Positions 8,320 through 17,638 of a stretch of DNA of 62,095 bases are shown piece by piece. The notes below the pieces were generated by a model. It saw only the letters and a program-made list of their open reading frames with translations, was not told the origin of the DNA and ran no database searches. Position 1 is the first letter of the stretch, and each line of letters opens with the position of its first letter. Both the position numbers and the translations under genes were made by a program. Source of the stretch: Bacteroidales bacterium (GTDB lineage Bacteria > Bacteroidota > Bacteroidia > Bacteroidales > GCA-2711565); the NCBI GenBank assembly GCA_028280405.1, contig JANQLW010000028.1:1-62095 (forward strand). The letters run 5' to 3'.

Positions 8320-9891
8320 ATGAAAAAATTTACTATACTTCTATTATTAAGTGTCGGAATCATTTTCTCATCCTGCGATAAATACCTGGATGTGGATCCG
8401 ACAAACGTAAAAGCCATCGGCAATTTGGATGACGTTAAAGGAATGCTGGGCGGTTATTTAAGAACCGTTAAAGACCCTAGCCTTCATCGCGATCATGTAA
8501 GTGGATCTTATATATATGAATGGTATGAGGGAATAAACTTTTTCCCCAATGGGAATATTGCACGACTTTTTTACTATTCTGAGAACAGTCTGGATCATCG
8601 AACTTATTTATCATCGAACATCCGGACAGAAAGATTTAGCGAAGACTTTTTAAAAGGTATGAACTGGAACTGGAGAGAAATGCATAAATACATCTGGGAA
8701 AAAGCATATCTGAGTATTGGCCTAATGAATAGAGTCATTAATGAAGTTGAAGCATTGCAGGTCGAAGATTCCGAACTAAAGCAACGTATTTTAGGCGAAG
8801 CCAAAGTGATCCGCAGCTGGCATGCCCTAAAACTATTGCAATATTTTGCACCTTTTACCAATGACGAATTGGGGATTCCTTTGCACTTCAATGCAGATGA
8901 TCTCACAAAATTGATAAGTAGCAGAAAACCGCAAACCGAGGTATATACCATGATCATTGCTGACTTGGAAGAAGCCCTCGAATATACTGCATTACCCCAG
9001 CAAGACTACAATGTTTTTTATCGTAAGTCCGTGATCAATGCTATTTTAGCTCAACTATACACCTATAAAGGCACAGGACCGGTCATGGCTGCCGACGATT
9101 GGGAAAAAGCACGTAACTATGCAACAGCTGCTATGGAAGGTAAATATTTGGCACAAAGTACGGATGAGTTAAAAACCGTTTTTAGACCAAAATTTTCAGA
9201 TTACAACTATTCAGGTGAATTCTATACAGATAATCCGCATGCAGGTATCTTGTTTTTTTGGGGTTATAAAGATCGTTCGGCTTCAAATCCTTTAGCATGG
9301 CAATTTGGAGATCCTGTTCGCCGTGATTTATATGGAGGCATATATTCTTATTACTATGGTGGTGTTAAATTAAGTGATGAATTATTGGCATTGTATGATA
9401 CTACTGACATTCGCATGGAAGAGAGAATGTTTGTGCATAACAACACCTTAAATGAAAATGCTAAGTGGCTCCACTTATTTAGCGGCTATTCCGCAGGCGA
9501 GAGAGCGATGGAAGCTTATCCAATGTTCCGTACGGCAGAATTACATTTGATCATTGCAGAGTCCTATGCACGTGATGGGAATGATGCAATGGCTAAACAA
9601 TGGTTGGATGAATTCAAGGCTGCAAGAAATACGAGCTCTTATACTAGTACGGATATTTTAACAGAGATAATGAATGAACGTCGTAAAGAATTTATGACGG
9701 AATACGATGTCAGATGGTTGGACTTAAAACGCAATGAAATGTCCATAACTCATACATTTTACGATCTAAATTCAGTCCTTAATACGGTTACCCTACAAAG
9801 TAATGATTATCGATTTGCCTTTTACATACCGGTTGACAGCGAATTGTCCGTAAATCCGAATTTAACGCAAAACCCGGGATGGGAAAATTAA
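8320..9891 (+). CDS. SusD/RagB-type surface lipoprotein 1
   Basis: The ligand-binding lid of the SusCD pair (523 residues). It has a lipoprotein signal (IIFSSCDKYLDVDP, acylated Cys about 19) followed by the alpha-helical TPR-rich SusD fold. The family C terminus is visible in IMNERRKEFMTEYDVRWLDLKR and the closing NPNLTQNPGW. It sits directly after SusC and before the metalloprotease-like lipoprotein, 30 bases away, so all three are probably one operon. The length is typical of RagB/SusD proteins. Confidence 0.95.
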   Translation: MKKFTILLLLSVGIIFSSCDKYLDVDPTNVKAIGNLDDVKGMLGGYLRTVKDPSLHRDHVSGSYIYEWYEGINFFPNGNIARLFYYSENSLDHRTYLSSNIRTERFSEDFLKGMNWNWREMHKYIWEKAYLSIGLMNRVINEVEALQVEDSELKQRILGEAKVIRSWHALKLLQYFAPFTNDELGIPLHFNADDLTKLISSRKPQTEVYTMIIADLEEALEYTALPQQDYNVFYRKSVINAILAQLYTYKGTGPVMAADDWEKARNYATAAMEGKYLAQSTDELKTVFRPKFSDYNYSGEFYTDNPHAGILFFWGYKDRSASNPLAWQFGDPVRRDLYGGIYSYYYGGVKLSDELLALYDTTDIRMEERMFVHNNTLNENAKWLHLFSGYSAGERAMEAYPMFRTAELHLIIAESYARDGNDAMAKQWLDEFKAARNTSSYTSTDILTEIMNERRKEFMTEYDVRWLDLKRNEMSITHTFYDLNSVLNTVTLQSNDYRFAFYIPVDSELSVNPNLTQNPGWEN

Positions 9892-9921
9892 TTTGGTCTT
9901 TTAATTAAAAACGAAGAAACG

Positions 9922-11178
9922 ATGAAAAAAACAATATATATAATCATATTCCTGATGGGTACGGCTCTTTTCTCTTGTACCCCGGATAAATACGAAGTCT
10001 ACGATTTGAGTAAATATCGGGGCGAGGTGGATTCCATCTTACTCATCCCCAACAGCCAAATCCTGTATGCAGATGGGATCAGCGAACTCAACATTGATAT
10101 AAAACTGTTTAAAACCATCCAAACCTGGAAAAAAGAGAAGATTACTCTGCCGGACGGATCATTCGGTACAATAGATTCCTTATATACAGAGGTGTTTGCA
10201 GTAAAAAAGACGAGGTTGAATGAAGAAGTTGAATTCCTTAAGGAAGACGGAACCAAATTACCTGAATTTGCCAAAATATCTACTACTGAGGTGGAAGATT
10301 TTAAAGTCTATGTAAAAATTGGGGACGTTCAAAGTCAAATGATGGAGATCGATGTGAGAGAGCCTTTTCCTGCAAAAGAGAAAAAGGTTATTCCCGTGAT
10401 CTTCCATGTTTTGGAATCCACTGGTTTAGATATGCCTGAAGTTAACTCCGAGCATTTCCAAAGAGAATTGGATAAAGTAAATGCTGCTTTTAGCCAACGA
10501 ATTCTGAAAATTTCAAATGGAGCCCTCGCTAATGTAGAGTTTAAACTTGCTCTTTATGCACCTGATGGGACGATGCTGGAAGAACCCGGGATTAATCGAA
10601 AATCTACTAATTTGCAAGATGCCGGCGTAAAACCCTTATTAGTAGAAAATACATGGGATCTTAAAAAGTATCTGAATATCTATGTTTGTTCCTATGCACA
10701 ACCCTATACTTACCCCTTCACCTCTACTTTGCGTCCTTATGCCGTTTTACCGGGTATAGATCTTATAGATGGCTTAACTATTACAACAGAAGTAGAAACA
10801 GTTGAAGAATTGGATCTATCCGAACCTCTAAATTCAGGCATTATCATAGGCGCCAATAATTACGGAGGGGACTATTGGTGGCAAATAAATAGCTATAATT
10901 TCAAAAGAGCCTTTGCAGAATACCTAGGGCTACTCGATGCCAGATACGAGGACTATTGTGAGGACACCTATCAAACAGGATGGGGTAATACGGACTTTAT
11001 CTACTATTATTATATAAGCAGAGACGGCTATATATCCCGACCTACAAATGTAATGGCATGGGTAGCTCATAATAATACTGTAACCGGAGAACAGGTAGAA
11101 CGCATACACTGGGTACTGGAAAATTGTCCTACCCACTGGGCATGGAAATCTGATTTTGCCTTTACGGGAGTAGAATAA
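9922..11178 (+). CDS. Metalloprotease-like lipoprotein with lost zinc site (BF0631-family type)
   Basis: A lipoprotein (418 residues, lipobox ALFSC, Cys19) resembling the zinc-dependent metalloproteinase lipoproteins found beside SusCD genes. Family features are VIPVIFHVLE near 156, the strand LNIYVCSYAQ near 251, YLGL followed by DYCEDTY near 334-350, and a Met-turn-like NVMAW near 377. The place where active members have HExxHxxGxxH reads RAFAEYLGLLD (329-339), so the three histidines and the catalytic glutamate are all missing. I infer a non-catalytic binding or scaffold protein. It is the third gene of the SusCD1 operon. The family assignment is from memory of its motifs. Confidence 0.7.
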   Translation: MKKTIYIIIFLMGTALFSCTPDKYEVYDLSKYRGEVDSILLIPNSQILYADGISELNIDIKLFKTIQTWKKEKITLPDGSFGTIDSLYTEVFAVKKTRLNEEVEFLKEDGTKLPEFAKISTTEVEDFKVYVKIGDVQSQMMEIDVREPFPAKEKKVIPVIFHVLESTGLDMPEVNSEHFQRELDKVNAAFSQRILKISNGALANVEFKLALYAPDGTMLEEPGINRKSTNLQDAGVKPLLVENTWDLKKYLNIYVCSYAQPYTYPFTSTLRPYAVLPGIDLIDGLTITTEVETVEELDLSEPLNSGIIIGANNYGGDYWWQINSYNFKRAFAEYLGLLDARYEDYCEDTYQTGWGNTDFIYYYYISRDGYISRPTNVMAWVAHNNTVTGEQVERIHWVLENCPTHWAWKSDFAFTGVE

Positions 11179-11499
11179 AGAAGTACCATTGTGAAAAAAA
11201 TAGATTTTACTCAAGATTGATCTGACCCCTCCCATGATAAATAGGGAGGGGACCACTAGAACCCCGAGTTCATTATTTAATTAAAAAATAACAAAATAAC
11301 TAATGAGATAAAAACATTAGCAGCGATAGCTATGTGTTCTATTTAATTAAAAACACAGCTTGAATTTAAGTTTAGAACTTGATTTTTGATTTAGAGTGAA
11401 GCACCACAAAAATATTATGATCAACTGTCCAAAAAGAGCAAAAAGAACGATTAACCCGTTAAAGAAAACAATTAATTAATGGTTAAAAATTAAGAAACA
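11179..11499. other. Intergenic stretch with hairpin after SusCD locus 1
   Basis: This stretch has no gene. A perfect 8-bp stem (CCCCTCCC 11226-11233 with GGGAGGGG 11244-11251) probably ends the SusCD1 transcript, though it lacks a T-run. The rest is AT-rich with two copies of TTTAATTAAAAA (about 11275 and 11340) and presumably holds the promoter of the ABC operon. Confidence 0.55.
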
Positions 11500-12411
11500 A
11501 TGAAAGTAAAAGTGGAAAACCTGTCCCATCGTTACAGTATCCAGTGGGCGATCAAGGACATCAGCTTTGATCTTCCTGAAAAAGGGATCTACGGATTACT
11601 GGGATCCAACGGGGCCGGCAAATCAACGGCCATGAACATTATGAGTGGTGTTTTAAAACAAACCCAGGGGAATGTTTATGTGAATGGCATCAATATGGCC
11701 GAAGAGCCTATTGAGGCAAAAAAGCAAATCGGCTTTTTGCCCCAAAAACCCCCTTTGTATACGGATAATACGGTGGAAGAATATTTGATCAATTGTGCCT
11801 ATTTGCGCATGATTGCTCCGGATAAAATTAAAAGTTCGGTAGAAGAGGTGATGGAAAAATGCAGTATCTCCCATTTCAGAAAACGTTTGATCCGCAATTT
11901 ATCGGGAGGTTACCAACAAAGGGTTGGAATTGCACAGGCAATCATCCATAACCCTTCGTTTATCATCCTTGATGAGCCAACCAATGGACTGGATCCAAAC
12001 CAGATCATAGAAATCCGCAGTTTGATCAAAGAGATTGCAGAGGACAGGGCCATTTTATTATCGACCCATATGCTGACAGAGGTTCAGGCTATTTGTGATT
12101 ATATTTTGATGATCGAACATGGTAAGCTGGTTTTTTCAGGACGCATAGAAGAGTTTGATAATTACTTAACACCTAATTCAATTTTTGTGAGGCTACTTGA
12201 AATGCCTTCGGTTAATGATCTGATGCTGATCGAGGGTATTGAAAGTGTAGAAGAGTTGGGCGGCCCCGAGTACCGCTTAAGGTTTGTCAACCTTCACGGT
12301 GCCACAGAAAGGATCGTGGAAAAGAGTGTCAAAGAGGGCTGGCGCCTGGATGAGGTCCGTCCCGAGAAGAACTCGTTAAATGAAGTATTCACCGCATTGT
12401 CAAAAAAATAG
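11500..12411 (+). CDS. ABC transporter ATP-binding protein (GldA-like)
   Basis: The cytoplasmic ATPase of an ABC exporter-type system (303 residues). Walker A is GLLGSNGAGKST (about 32-43), the signature is LSGGYQQRVGIAQ (about 138-150), Walker B is FIILDEPTNGLDP and the switch His lies in LLSTHMLTEVQ. The extended C-terminal domain, with a final EVFTALSKK, is typical of GldA/CcmA-type ATPases. The permease gene starts 12 bases downstream, so the two are coupled. In the Bacteroidota, GldA works with GldF and GldG; here the partner is a fused GldF-GldG-like protein. A role in gliding is not established by sequence. Confidence 0.9.
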   Translation: MKVKVENLSHRYSIQWAIKDISFDLPEKGIYGLLGSNGAGKSTAMNIMSGVLKQTQGNVYVNGINMAEEPIEAKKQIGFLPQKPPLYTDNTVEEYLINCAYLRMIAPDKIKSSVEEVMEKCSISHFRKRLIRNLSGGYQQRVGIAQAIIHNPSFIILDEPTNGLDPNQIIEIRSLIKEIAEDRAILLSTHMLTEVQAICDYILMIEHGKLVFSGRIEEFDNYLTPNSIFVRLLEMPSVNDLMLIEGIESVEELGGPEYRLRFVNLHGATERIVEKSVKEGWRLDEVRPEKNSLNEVFTALSKK

Positions 12412-12423
12412 GAGGTTAAGATT

Positions 12424-14763
12424 ATGAAAATGATAATAAAAATAGCAAGAATGGAACTTCAAAAGATGTTCTATTCTCCCATTGCATGGTTGATCCTCAT
12501 TATTTTTGCTTTGCAATCGGGCATAACATTCATTAATATTTTTGACCAGTTTGTTACCTGGTCCGAATTGGGCCATCACTTTGGAAATTTGACCAACCGT
12601 ATTTACACACATCCAAATGGTGGTCTTTTTGCCAGGATCCTAAACAATATATACCTGTATATTCCCCTGATCACAATGGGAATGATGAGTAAAGAATTTG
12701 GTTCGGGCTCTATTAAACTTCTTTATTCCTCACCGATTTCGAATAAACAAATTGTTTTGGGGAAGTTTTTATCTGCAATGGTGTTTGGCCTTGCCATGGT
12801 TTTTGTATTGTTTTTTATCAGTCTTTACGGTTTTATAGGGATTGATAATTTTGACTTTCCTCAGATTTTATCCGCTTTGCTTGGTTTATATTTACTTATA
12901 TGTACCTATGCAGCCATCGGCTTGTTTATGTCAGCTTTAACCTCCTACCAGGTAGTAGCTGCTATGGGAACCTTTGCAGTATTATTTGTATTGGGTCAGA
13001 TAGGAGGGATGTGGCAGGGACTGGAATTCGTACGTGATATTACCTATTGGCTATCCATAAACGGACGTGCAATCACCTTTATTACCGGTTTAATTTGCAG
13101 TGAAGACTTTTTATACTTTATATTGGTTTCGGGCCTATTTATCACTTTTACGGTTTTACGCCTAAGAGGGATCCGGGAAAAGAACCCAAAGTATGTTTCT
13201 GTCATGAGATACAGTGGGGCCTTTCTAATTGTTGCCATACTCGGCTATGTAAGTACCATTCCATCTTTGATGAAGTACCACGACACTACCCATACCAAAG
13301 CACTGACCTTAACTGAGAACAGCCAGCAGGTATTATCAAAAGTAAAAGGGAAAATTACGATAACGACCTATGTAAATATATTTGGACAAAATGCCTGGTT
13401 TGGGATGCCGAGAATGGTTAAGGTTGATATGGACCGCTATAGCCATTACCGCAGGTTCAGGCCCGATATAAAAATGAAGTATAAATATTATTATGAGCTT
13501 CCTGTACAGGAAGACCTGCTAAGAAACCATCACCAGCGTTTTGCTGATATGACCCTGGAAGAAGCTTTTAAGAAGAGCTGTAAAACCTTTGATGTTGATG
13601 AGAAGCGTTTTAAACCGGGCAAGGAATATTTAGGTGAAATCAACCTTAAAGCTGAGCTGAACCGTTTTGTAAGAAAACTAGAGACCGAGGACGGGCGTGA
13701 GTTTATTTTACATCTTTATGATGATATGATGAGATTTCCTAATGAGTCCCAGCGCACGGCTGCCTTTAAGGCTCTTGCGCGTGATTTACCTGTGGTTGGT
13801 TTTGTCACAGGCCATCAGGAGAGAAGTGTAAACAATTTTGGATCCAGGGGCTATCACGGTTTGGCCAAGGAAAAACCCTTCAGGCCTTCTTTAAGAAATA
13901 ATGGGATTGAATTTATGGAATGTAACTTATCTACTGCAGTTCCTTCCAATGTAGATATCCTTGTGATTGCAGAGCCCAGGGCTCATTATACAGAGCAAGA
14001 CATGGACCACTTAAATGCATTTATTAATAAAGGCGGTAATTTGGTTATTGCCTGTGATCGGAAGCGCCAACAGTTTTTAAACCCCTTGGTTGAGAGGTTT
14101 GGTGTAAAATTTATGGAAGGACAGGTCGTGGAGCATAATAAAGGATATACCATGGATCTGATCACTTCTGCAATAACTCCCGAGGGGCAGCAAATCGCAC
14201 ATCAGTTTGCAACGCTGGTTGCCAGGGAAGGCTGTGTAACCATGCCCGGAGCTGTGGGAATAGATCATGAGAATCTTGTTAAGGATTTCAAGGCAACTAA
14301 AGTAATGCAATCCGACTGGGCCCATAACCGTCGCCAGTTAGATTCAATTGGTTCGTGGAATGAGTTAAAGACCACTGATTTTATAGATGATACTGCCCGC
14401 TATGATCGCAGCTCAGGTGAAAAACTTGGTCCTATTACTACTGCTTTGGCTTTAACGCGTGAAGTAAATGGGAAGCAGCAGCGTATTATGATTTTGGGGG
14501 ATGCGGATTGTTTTAGCAATGCCGAAATTACAATGAATAGAAAAGGCATTGATGCGATGAACTTTCTTATGTGTAATGGTATGTTTTTTTGGCTGACCCA
14601 TGAAGAATCTCCAACAGATGTACGCCGTCCGGAACCGCCTGACAATAATTTATTAGCCAGTGATGATGATATGCCTGTGGTTGGTTTTATTTATAGAATC
14701 GTAATACCGGTACTGTTGGCATTGACCTGTTTGTTAATCTGGTTAAGAAGAAGAGGACGATAA
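12424..14763 (+). CDS. ABC-2 permease fused to GldG-like domain
   Basis: A fusion protein (779 residues). The first 270 residues form an ABC-2/GldF-type permease with about six membrane segments. After one more segment (about 262-280) follows a large extracytoplasmic GldG-like region (ABC_transp_aux type), recognised by VLSKVKGKITITTYVN, VVGFVTGHQERS and the phrase LVIAEPRAHYTEQDMDHLNAFINKGGNLVIA. A C-terminal membrane segment (IYRIVIPVLLALTCLLIWL) anchors the end. In gliding Bacteroidota GldF and GldG are usually separate genes. The ATPase partner is immediately upstream. The transported substrate is unknown. Confidence 0.85.
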   Translation: MKMIIKIARMELQKMFYSPIAWLILIIFALQSGITFINIFDQFVTWSELGHHFGNLTNRIYTHPNGGLFARILNNIYLYIPLITMGMMSKEFGSGSIKLLYSSPISNKQIVLGKFLSAMVFGLAMVFVLFFISLYGFIGIDNFDFPQILSALLGLYLLICTYAAIGLFMSALTSYQVVAAMGTFAVLFVLGQIGGMWQGLEFVRDITYWLSINGRAITFITGLICSEDFLYFILVSGLFITFTVLRLRGIREKNPKYVSVMRYSGAFLIVAILGYVSTIPSLMKYHDTTHTKALTLTENSQQVLSKVKGKITITTYVNIFGQNAWFGMPRMVKVDMDRYSHYRRFRPDIKMKYKYYYELPVQEDLLRNHHQRFADMTLEEAFKKSCKTFDVDEKRFKPGKEYLGEINLKAELNRFVRKLETEDGREFILHLYDDMMRFPNESQRTAAFKALARDLPVVGFVTGHQERSVNNFGSRGYHGLAKEKPFRPSLRNNGIEFMECNLSTAVPSNVDILVIAEPRAHYTEQDMDHLNAFINKGGNLVIACDRKRQQFLNPLVERFGVKFMEGQVVEHNKGYTMDLITSAITPEGQQIAHQFATLVAREGCVTMPGAVGIDHENLVKDFKATKVMQSDWAHNRRQLDSIGSWNELKTTDFIDDTARYDRSSGEKLGPITTALALTREVNGKQQRIMILGDADCFSNAEITMNRKGIDAMNFLMCNGMFFWLTHEESPTDVRRPEPPDNNLLASDDDMPVVGFIYRIVIPVLLALTCLLIWLRRRGR

Positions 14764-14792
14764 TAGAGCTAATAGATAAATAAAGGCTTGTC

Positions 14793-14935
14793 CTAAATTT
14801 AAACCCTTGTCATCCTGAGCTTAGCGAAGTGGCCCTTCGGCAAGCTCAGGGACCTGGTCATTGAGCGAAGCACAGCGGAGTCGAAATGCCCTTCGCTACG
14901 CTCAGGATGACAGCTCAAAGGGTTTAGGGCAGCAG
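14793..14935. repeat. Long palindromic intergenic element
   Basis: The ends pair: CCTAAATTTAAACCCTTGTC near 14793 with AAAGGGTTTAGG near 14917-14930, and GTCATCCTGAGC near 14807 with GCTCAGGATGAC near 14900. Inside are further inverted words (CCCTTCGGCAAGCTCAGG, CCTTCGCTACGCTCAGG). The TCATCCTGA core is shared with the terminator at 2451. It separates the permease from the first MutS-like gene within an otherwise tight operon. Confidence 0.75.
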
Positions 14936-14949
14936 ATAAAAAGAAGAAT

Positions 14950-16278
14950 ATGGCATTTAAAGCAGATAACCAAACGATAAACGACTTGAAGATGGTTGGC
15001 GGCAGTAAAGGCAATGATGTGTTCAGCCTTTATAACCGCACCAAAACGAGAGGTGGGGGCAAACTACTTAAAGATATGTTCCTTTATCCCCGTTCACGTG
15101 AAGAAGAAATTACGGGCAGGGTAAACATTATTAAGTTTTTCAAAGAAAAGCAAATCAAATTCCCCTTTCAAAGCAGTGTATTTGATGTGGTTGAAGAATA
15201 CCTTGGCAATACGGATGAGCGTACCCGTTTATCTGTTCACCAGGATAATTTAAAGCGTAAATTTGATTCAGTGATGGGGGCTGATACTGATTATAAACAA
15301 ATTCATAAAGGGGTTGTGAATACCTTGCAGTTTTTTCTTGATCTGAAAGGCTTCATATCACAGCTTGATACAGAAACAACCACCCATGAGTTTAACATGA
15401 CCGTAGATTCCATCCATGAGACGCTGGACAAACCGGACTTTTCTTTTGTCAAAGAGCTGACAAAGGCAGGTAAACCCGGCTTTGCAAAAACAGCAGAGTA
15501 TGACCAATTATTCCGGTTCACCGAATCCCGCAAAGATATCCTGAAACTATTGTACTATGTTTATGATATTGATGTATACATCTCAGTAGCCGAGGTTGCA
15601 AATATTTACAACTTCACTTTTGCCGAGATTGTCCAGGATGAATCCAACCTATTGGAGATGCAAGGTGTTTACCATCCCTTGGTCCCCAATGCCATTTCGA
15701 ATGATATTACCATTACCGAAGAAAACAATATGGTTTTTCTAACGGGAGCGAATATGGCAGGTAAGTCTACCTTTATGAAAACCTTTTCAATAGCGATCTA
15801 CCTATGTCATATGGGTTTTCCTGTCCCTGCAAAAAAGATTCGCTTCAGTATTCAAAACGGTATGTTTACCACCATTAACCTTGCGGATAATTTAAACCTT
15901 GGCTTCAGTCATTTTTATGCAGAAGTCTCCAGGGTAAAAAAAGTAGCTGAAAGCTTGAAAAGTAACGAACGGATGATTGTAGTATTTGATGAGTTGTTTC
16001 GAGGAACAAACGTCAAGGATGCCTATGATGCGACCATAGCAGTGATGGATGCTTTTGCGGGTAAACGTAAATGTACCTTTGTGATCTCCACGCATATTAT
16101 AGAAGCAGGTGAGGAGTTAAAAAAACTCCGTGATAACATTATGTTTGTTTACCTTCCTACGGTAATGGATGGCAAAGTACCAAAATACACTTACCAACTA
16201 GAAGAAGGGATCACGGAAGACAGGCATGGAATGATCATCATCAATAATGAAAAGATATTGGATATTTTAAAGAATTAG
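14950..16278 (+). CDS. MutS-like ATPase, copy 1 (no mismatch-binding domains)
   Basis: A 442-residue protein with the MutS core/lever (domain III, about 20-230) and ATPase domain V. Walker A is TGANMAGKST (265-274), Walker B is VVFDELFRGTN and the C-terminal HxxE-type motif is seen in ISTHIIEAGEEL. The N-terminal mismatch-recognition and connector domains of true MutS are absent. These short MutS-related ATPases are widespread in the Bacteroidota but have no settled role. The paralogue begins 3 bases downstream, so the two probably form a heterodimer. They lie in one run with the ABC genes and a thioredoxin-type selenoprotein. Confidence 0.88.
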   Translation: MAFKADNQTINDLKMVGGSKGNDVFSLYNRTKTRGGGKLLKDMFLYPRSREEEITGRVNIIKFFKEKQIKFPFQSSVFDVVEEYLGNTDERTRLSVHQDNLKRKFDSVMGADTDYKQIHKGVVNTLQFFLDLKGFISQLDTETTTHEFNMTVDSIHETLDKPDFSFVKELTKAGKPGFAKTAEYDQLFRFTESRKDILKLLYYVYDIDVYISVAEVANIYNFTFAEIVQDESNLLEMQGVYHPLVPNAISNDITITEENNMVFLTGANMAGKSTFMKTFSIAIYLCHMGFPVPAKKIRFSIQNGMFTTINLADNLNLGFSHFYAEVSRVKKVAESLKSNERMIVVFDELFRGTNVKDAYDATIAVMDAFAGKRKCTFVISTHIIEAGEELKKLRDNIMFVYLPTVMDGKVPKYTYQLEEGITEDRHGMIIINNEKILDILKN

Positions 16279-16281
16279 AAT

Positions 16282-17637
16282 ATGGGATTTGTAACAGATA
16301 AACAGACATTGGATGATTTGAATATATTGGGAAGGTATAAGAACAACTCTATCTTCAGTTTATTTAATCATACGATCACAGGTGGTGGAGGAAGATTATT
16401 GGAAAAGATGTTCCATGAGCCTTTGGATGATATAGATGCGATCAACAAACGGACAGAGATTTTTTCTTTTTTTGAGCGTATCCAGGTAAAACTACCTTTT
16501 GATGAAAAGCAGTTTGATATAGTAGAGAATTACATTCGTAACCCAGAGTCCAAGAACCGTATAGCAGCAGGTTTTAATATCATCAGGGTGAAAATGATGA
16601 GCTTTATTGCCAATGAGAAGGAATACCTGGTATTAAAAGAAGGTTTACTAACAACCATCAATTTGATGGACAATTTAAAAGAACTTCTTCAAAAGATCGT
16701 GAAAGAGTCCGAAGGTAATCCTTACCATGAAAAGGCAAAAAGGATCTATGATATCTTAAATGATAAACATTTTGATTTGGCTTATGAATGCAATGGTCAG
16801 TTTCCATTTTTGTTCCGTAATGTTTTTAAACTGGACTATATTTTCCGTTCACAGTTGAATGACAAGTTGGAGGCGTTGCTAAAGGCGATTTATGAGCTGG
16901 ATGTTTATATTGCGGTATCTGATGTTTCAAGGGAAAGAAAGTTCACTTATGCCAAAGCACTTGCACAACAGGAGAAAGTCATAGATATGCAAGGGGTTTA
17001 TCATCCCTGCATTCCAAAGGCAGTGGACAATGATATTAAGATAGACAGCAAACAGAAAAATGTATTTTTTTTAACGGGGGCCAATATGGCCGGCAAATCG
17101 ACCTTTATGAAGTCATTTTCTATAGCTATCTACCTTGCCCACATGGGATTTCCGGTAGCAGCTAAACAGATGGATTTTTCTCTTCATGATGGTATTTATA
17201 CCTCGATCAATGTCCCTGATAATTTGGCGATGGGTTACAGCCACTTTTATGCGGAAGTGCTGAGGGTGAAACATGTAGCCCAAGAGGTTGCCTCAAACAA
17301 GCAATTGGTGATCATTTTTGATGAGTTGTTTAAGGGAACCAATGTGAAGGATGCTTATGATGGCACGGTCTCGATTGTAGATGCATTTTCCAAAAGAAAT
17401 AGTTCGTTTATCATCTCAACCCACATTATGGAAGCGGGACAAACATTGAGAAAATCCAACGATCGTTTATTCTTTAAATACCTTCCAACGGTGATGAAGG
17501 GCACGGTTCCTACTTATCCTTATAAGCTTGAGGATGGGATTACGGATGATAGGCATGGGATGATCATCATCAAGAATGAAAAGATCCTTGATATTATAAA
17601 AACAGAAAACAAGAAAGAAAAAGAAAAGTATAGGTAA
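16282..17637 (+). CDS. MutS-like ATPase, copy 2
   Basis: A paralogue of the preceding gene (451 residues) with the same architecture: a MutS core/lever region and ATPase domain V. Walker A is TGANMAGKST, Walker B is IIFDELFKGTN, and ISTHIMEAGQTL closes the site. Sequence similarity to copy 1 runs along the full length (shared opening DLxxLGRYKNNSIFSLFN type, shared ITDDRHGMIIIKNEKILDI ending), so a tandem duplication is clear. The next gene starts 1 base after its stop, suggesting translational coupling with the thioredoxin-like selenoprotein. Confidence 0.88.
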   Translation: MGFVTDKQTLDDLNILGRYKNNSIFSLFNHTITGGGGRLLEKMFHEPLDDIDAINKRTEIFSFFERIQVKLPFDEKQFDIVENYIRNPESKNRIAAGFNIIRVKMMSFIANEKEYLVLKEGLLTTINLMDNLKELLQKIVKESEGNPYHEKAKRIYDILNDKHFDLAYECNGQFPFLFRNVFKLDYIFRSQLNDKLEALLKAIYELDVYIAVSDVSRERKFTYAKALAQQEKVIDMQGVYHPCIPKAVDNDIKIDSKQKNVFFLTGANMAGKSTFMKSFSIAIYLAHMGFPVAAKQMDFSLHDGIYTSINVPDNLAMGYSHFYAEVLRVKHVAQEVASNKQLVIIFDELFKGTNVKDAYDGTVSIVDAFSKRNSSFIISTHIMEAGQTLRKSNDRLFFKYLPTVMKGTVPTYPYKLEDGITDDRHGMIIIKNEKILDIIKTENKKEKEKYR

Positions 17638-17638
17638 T

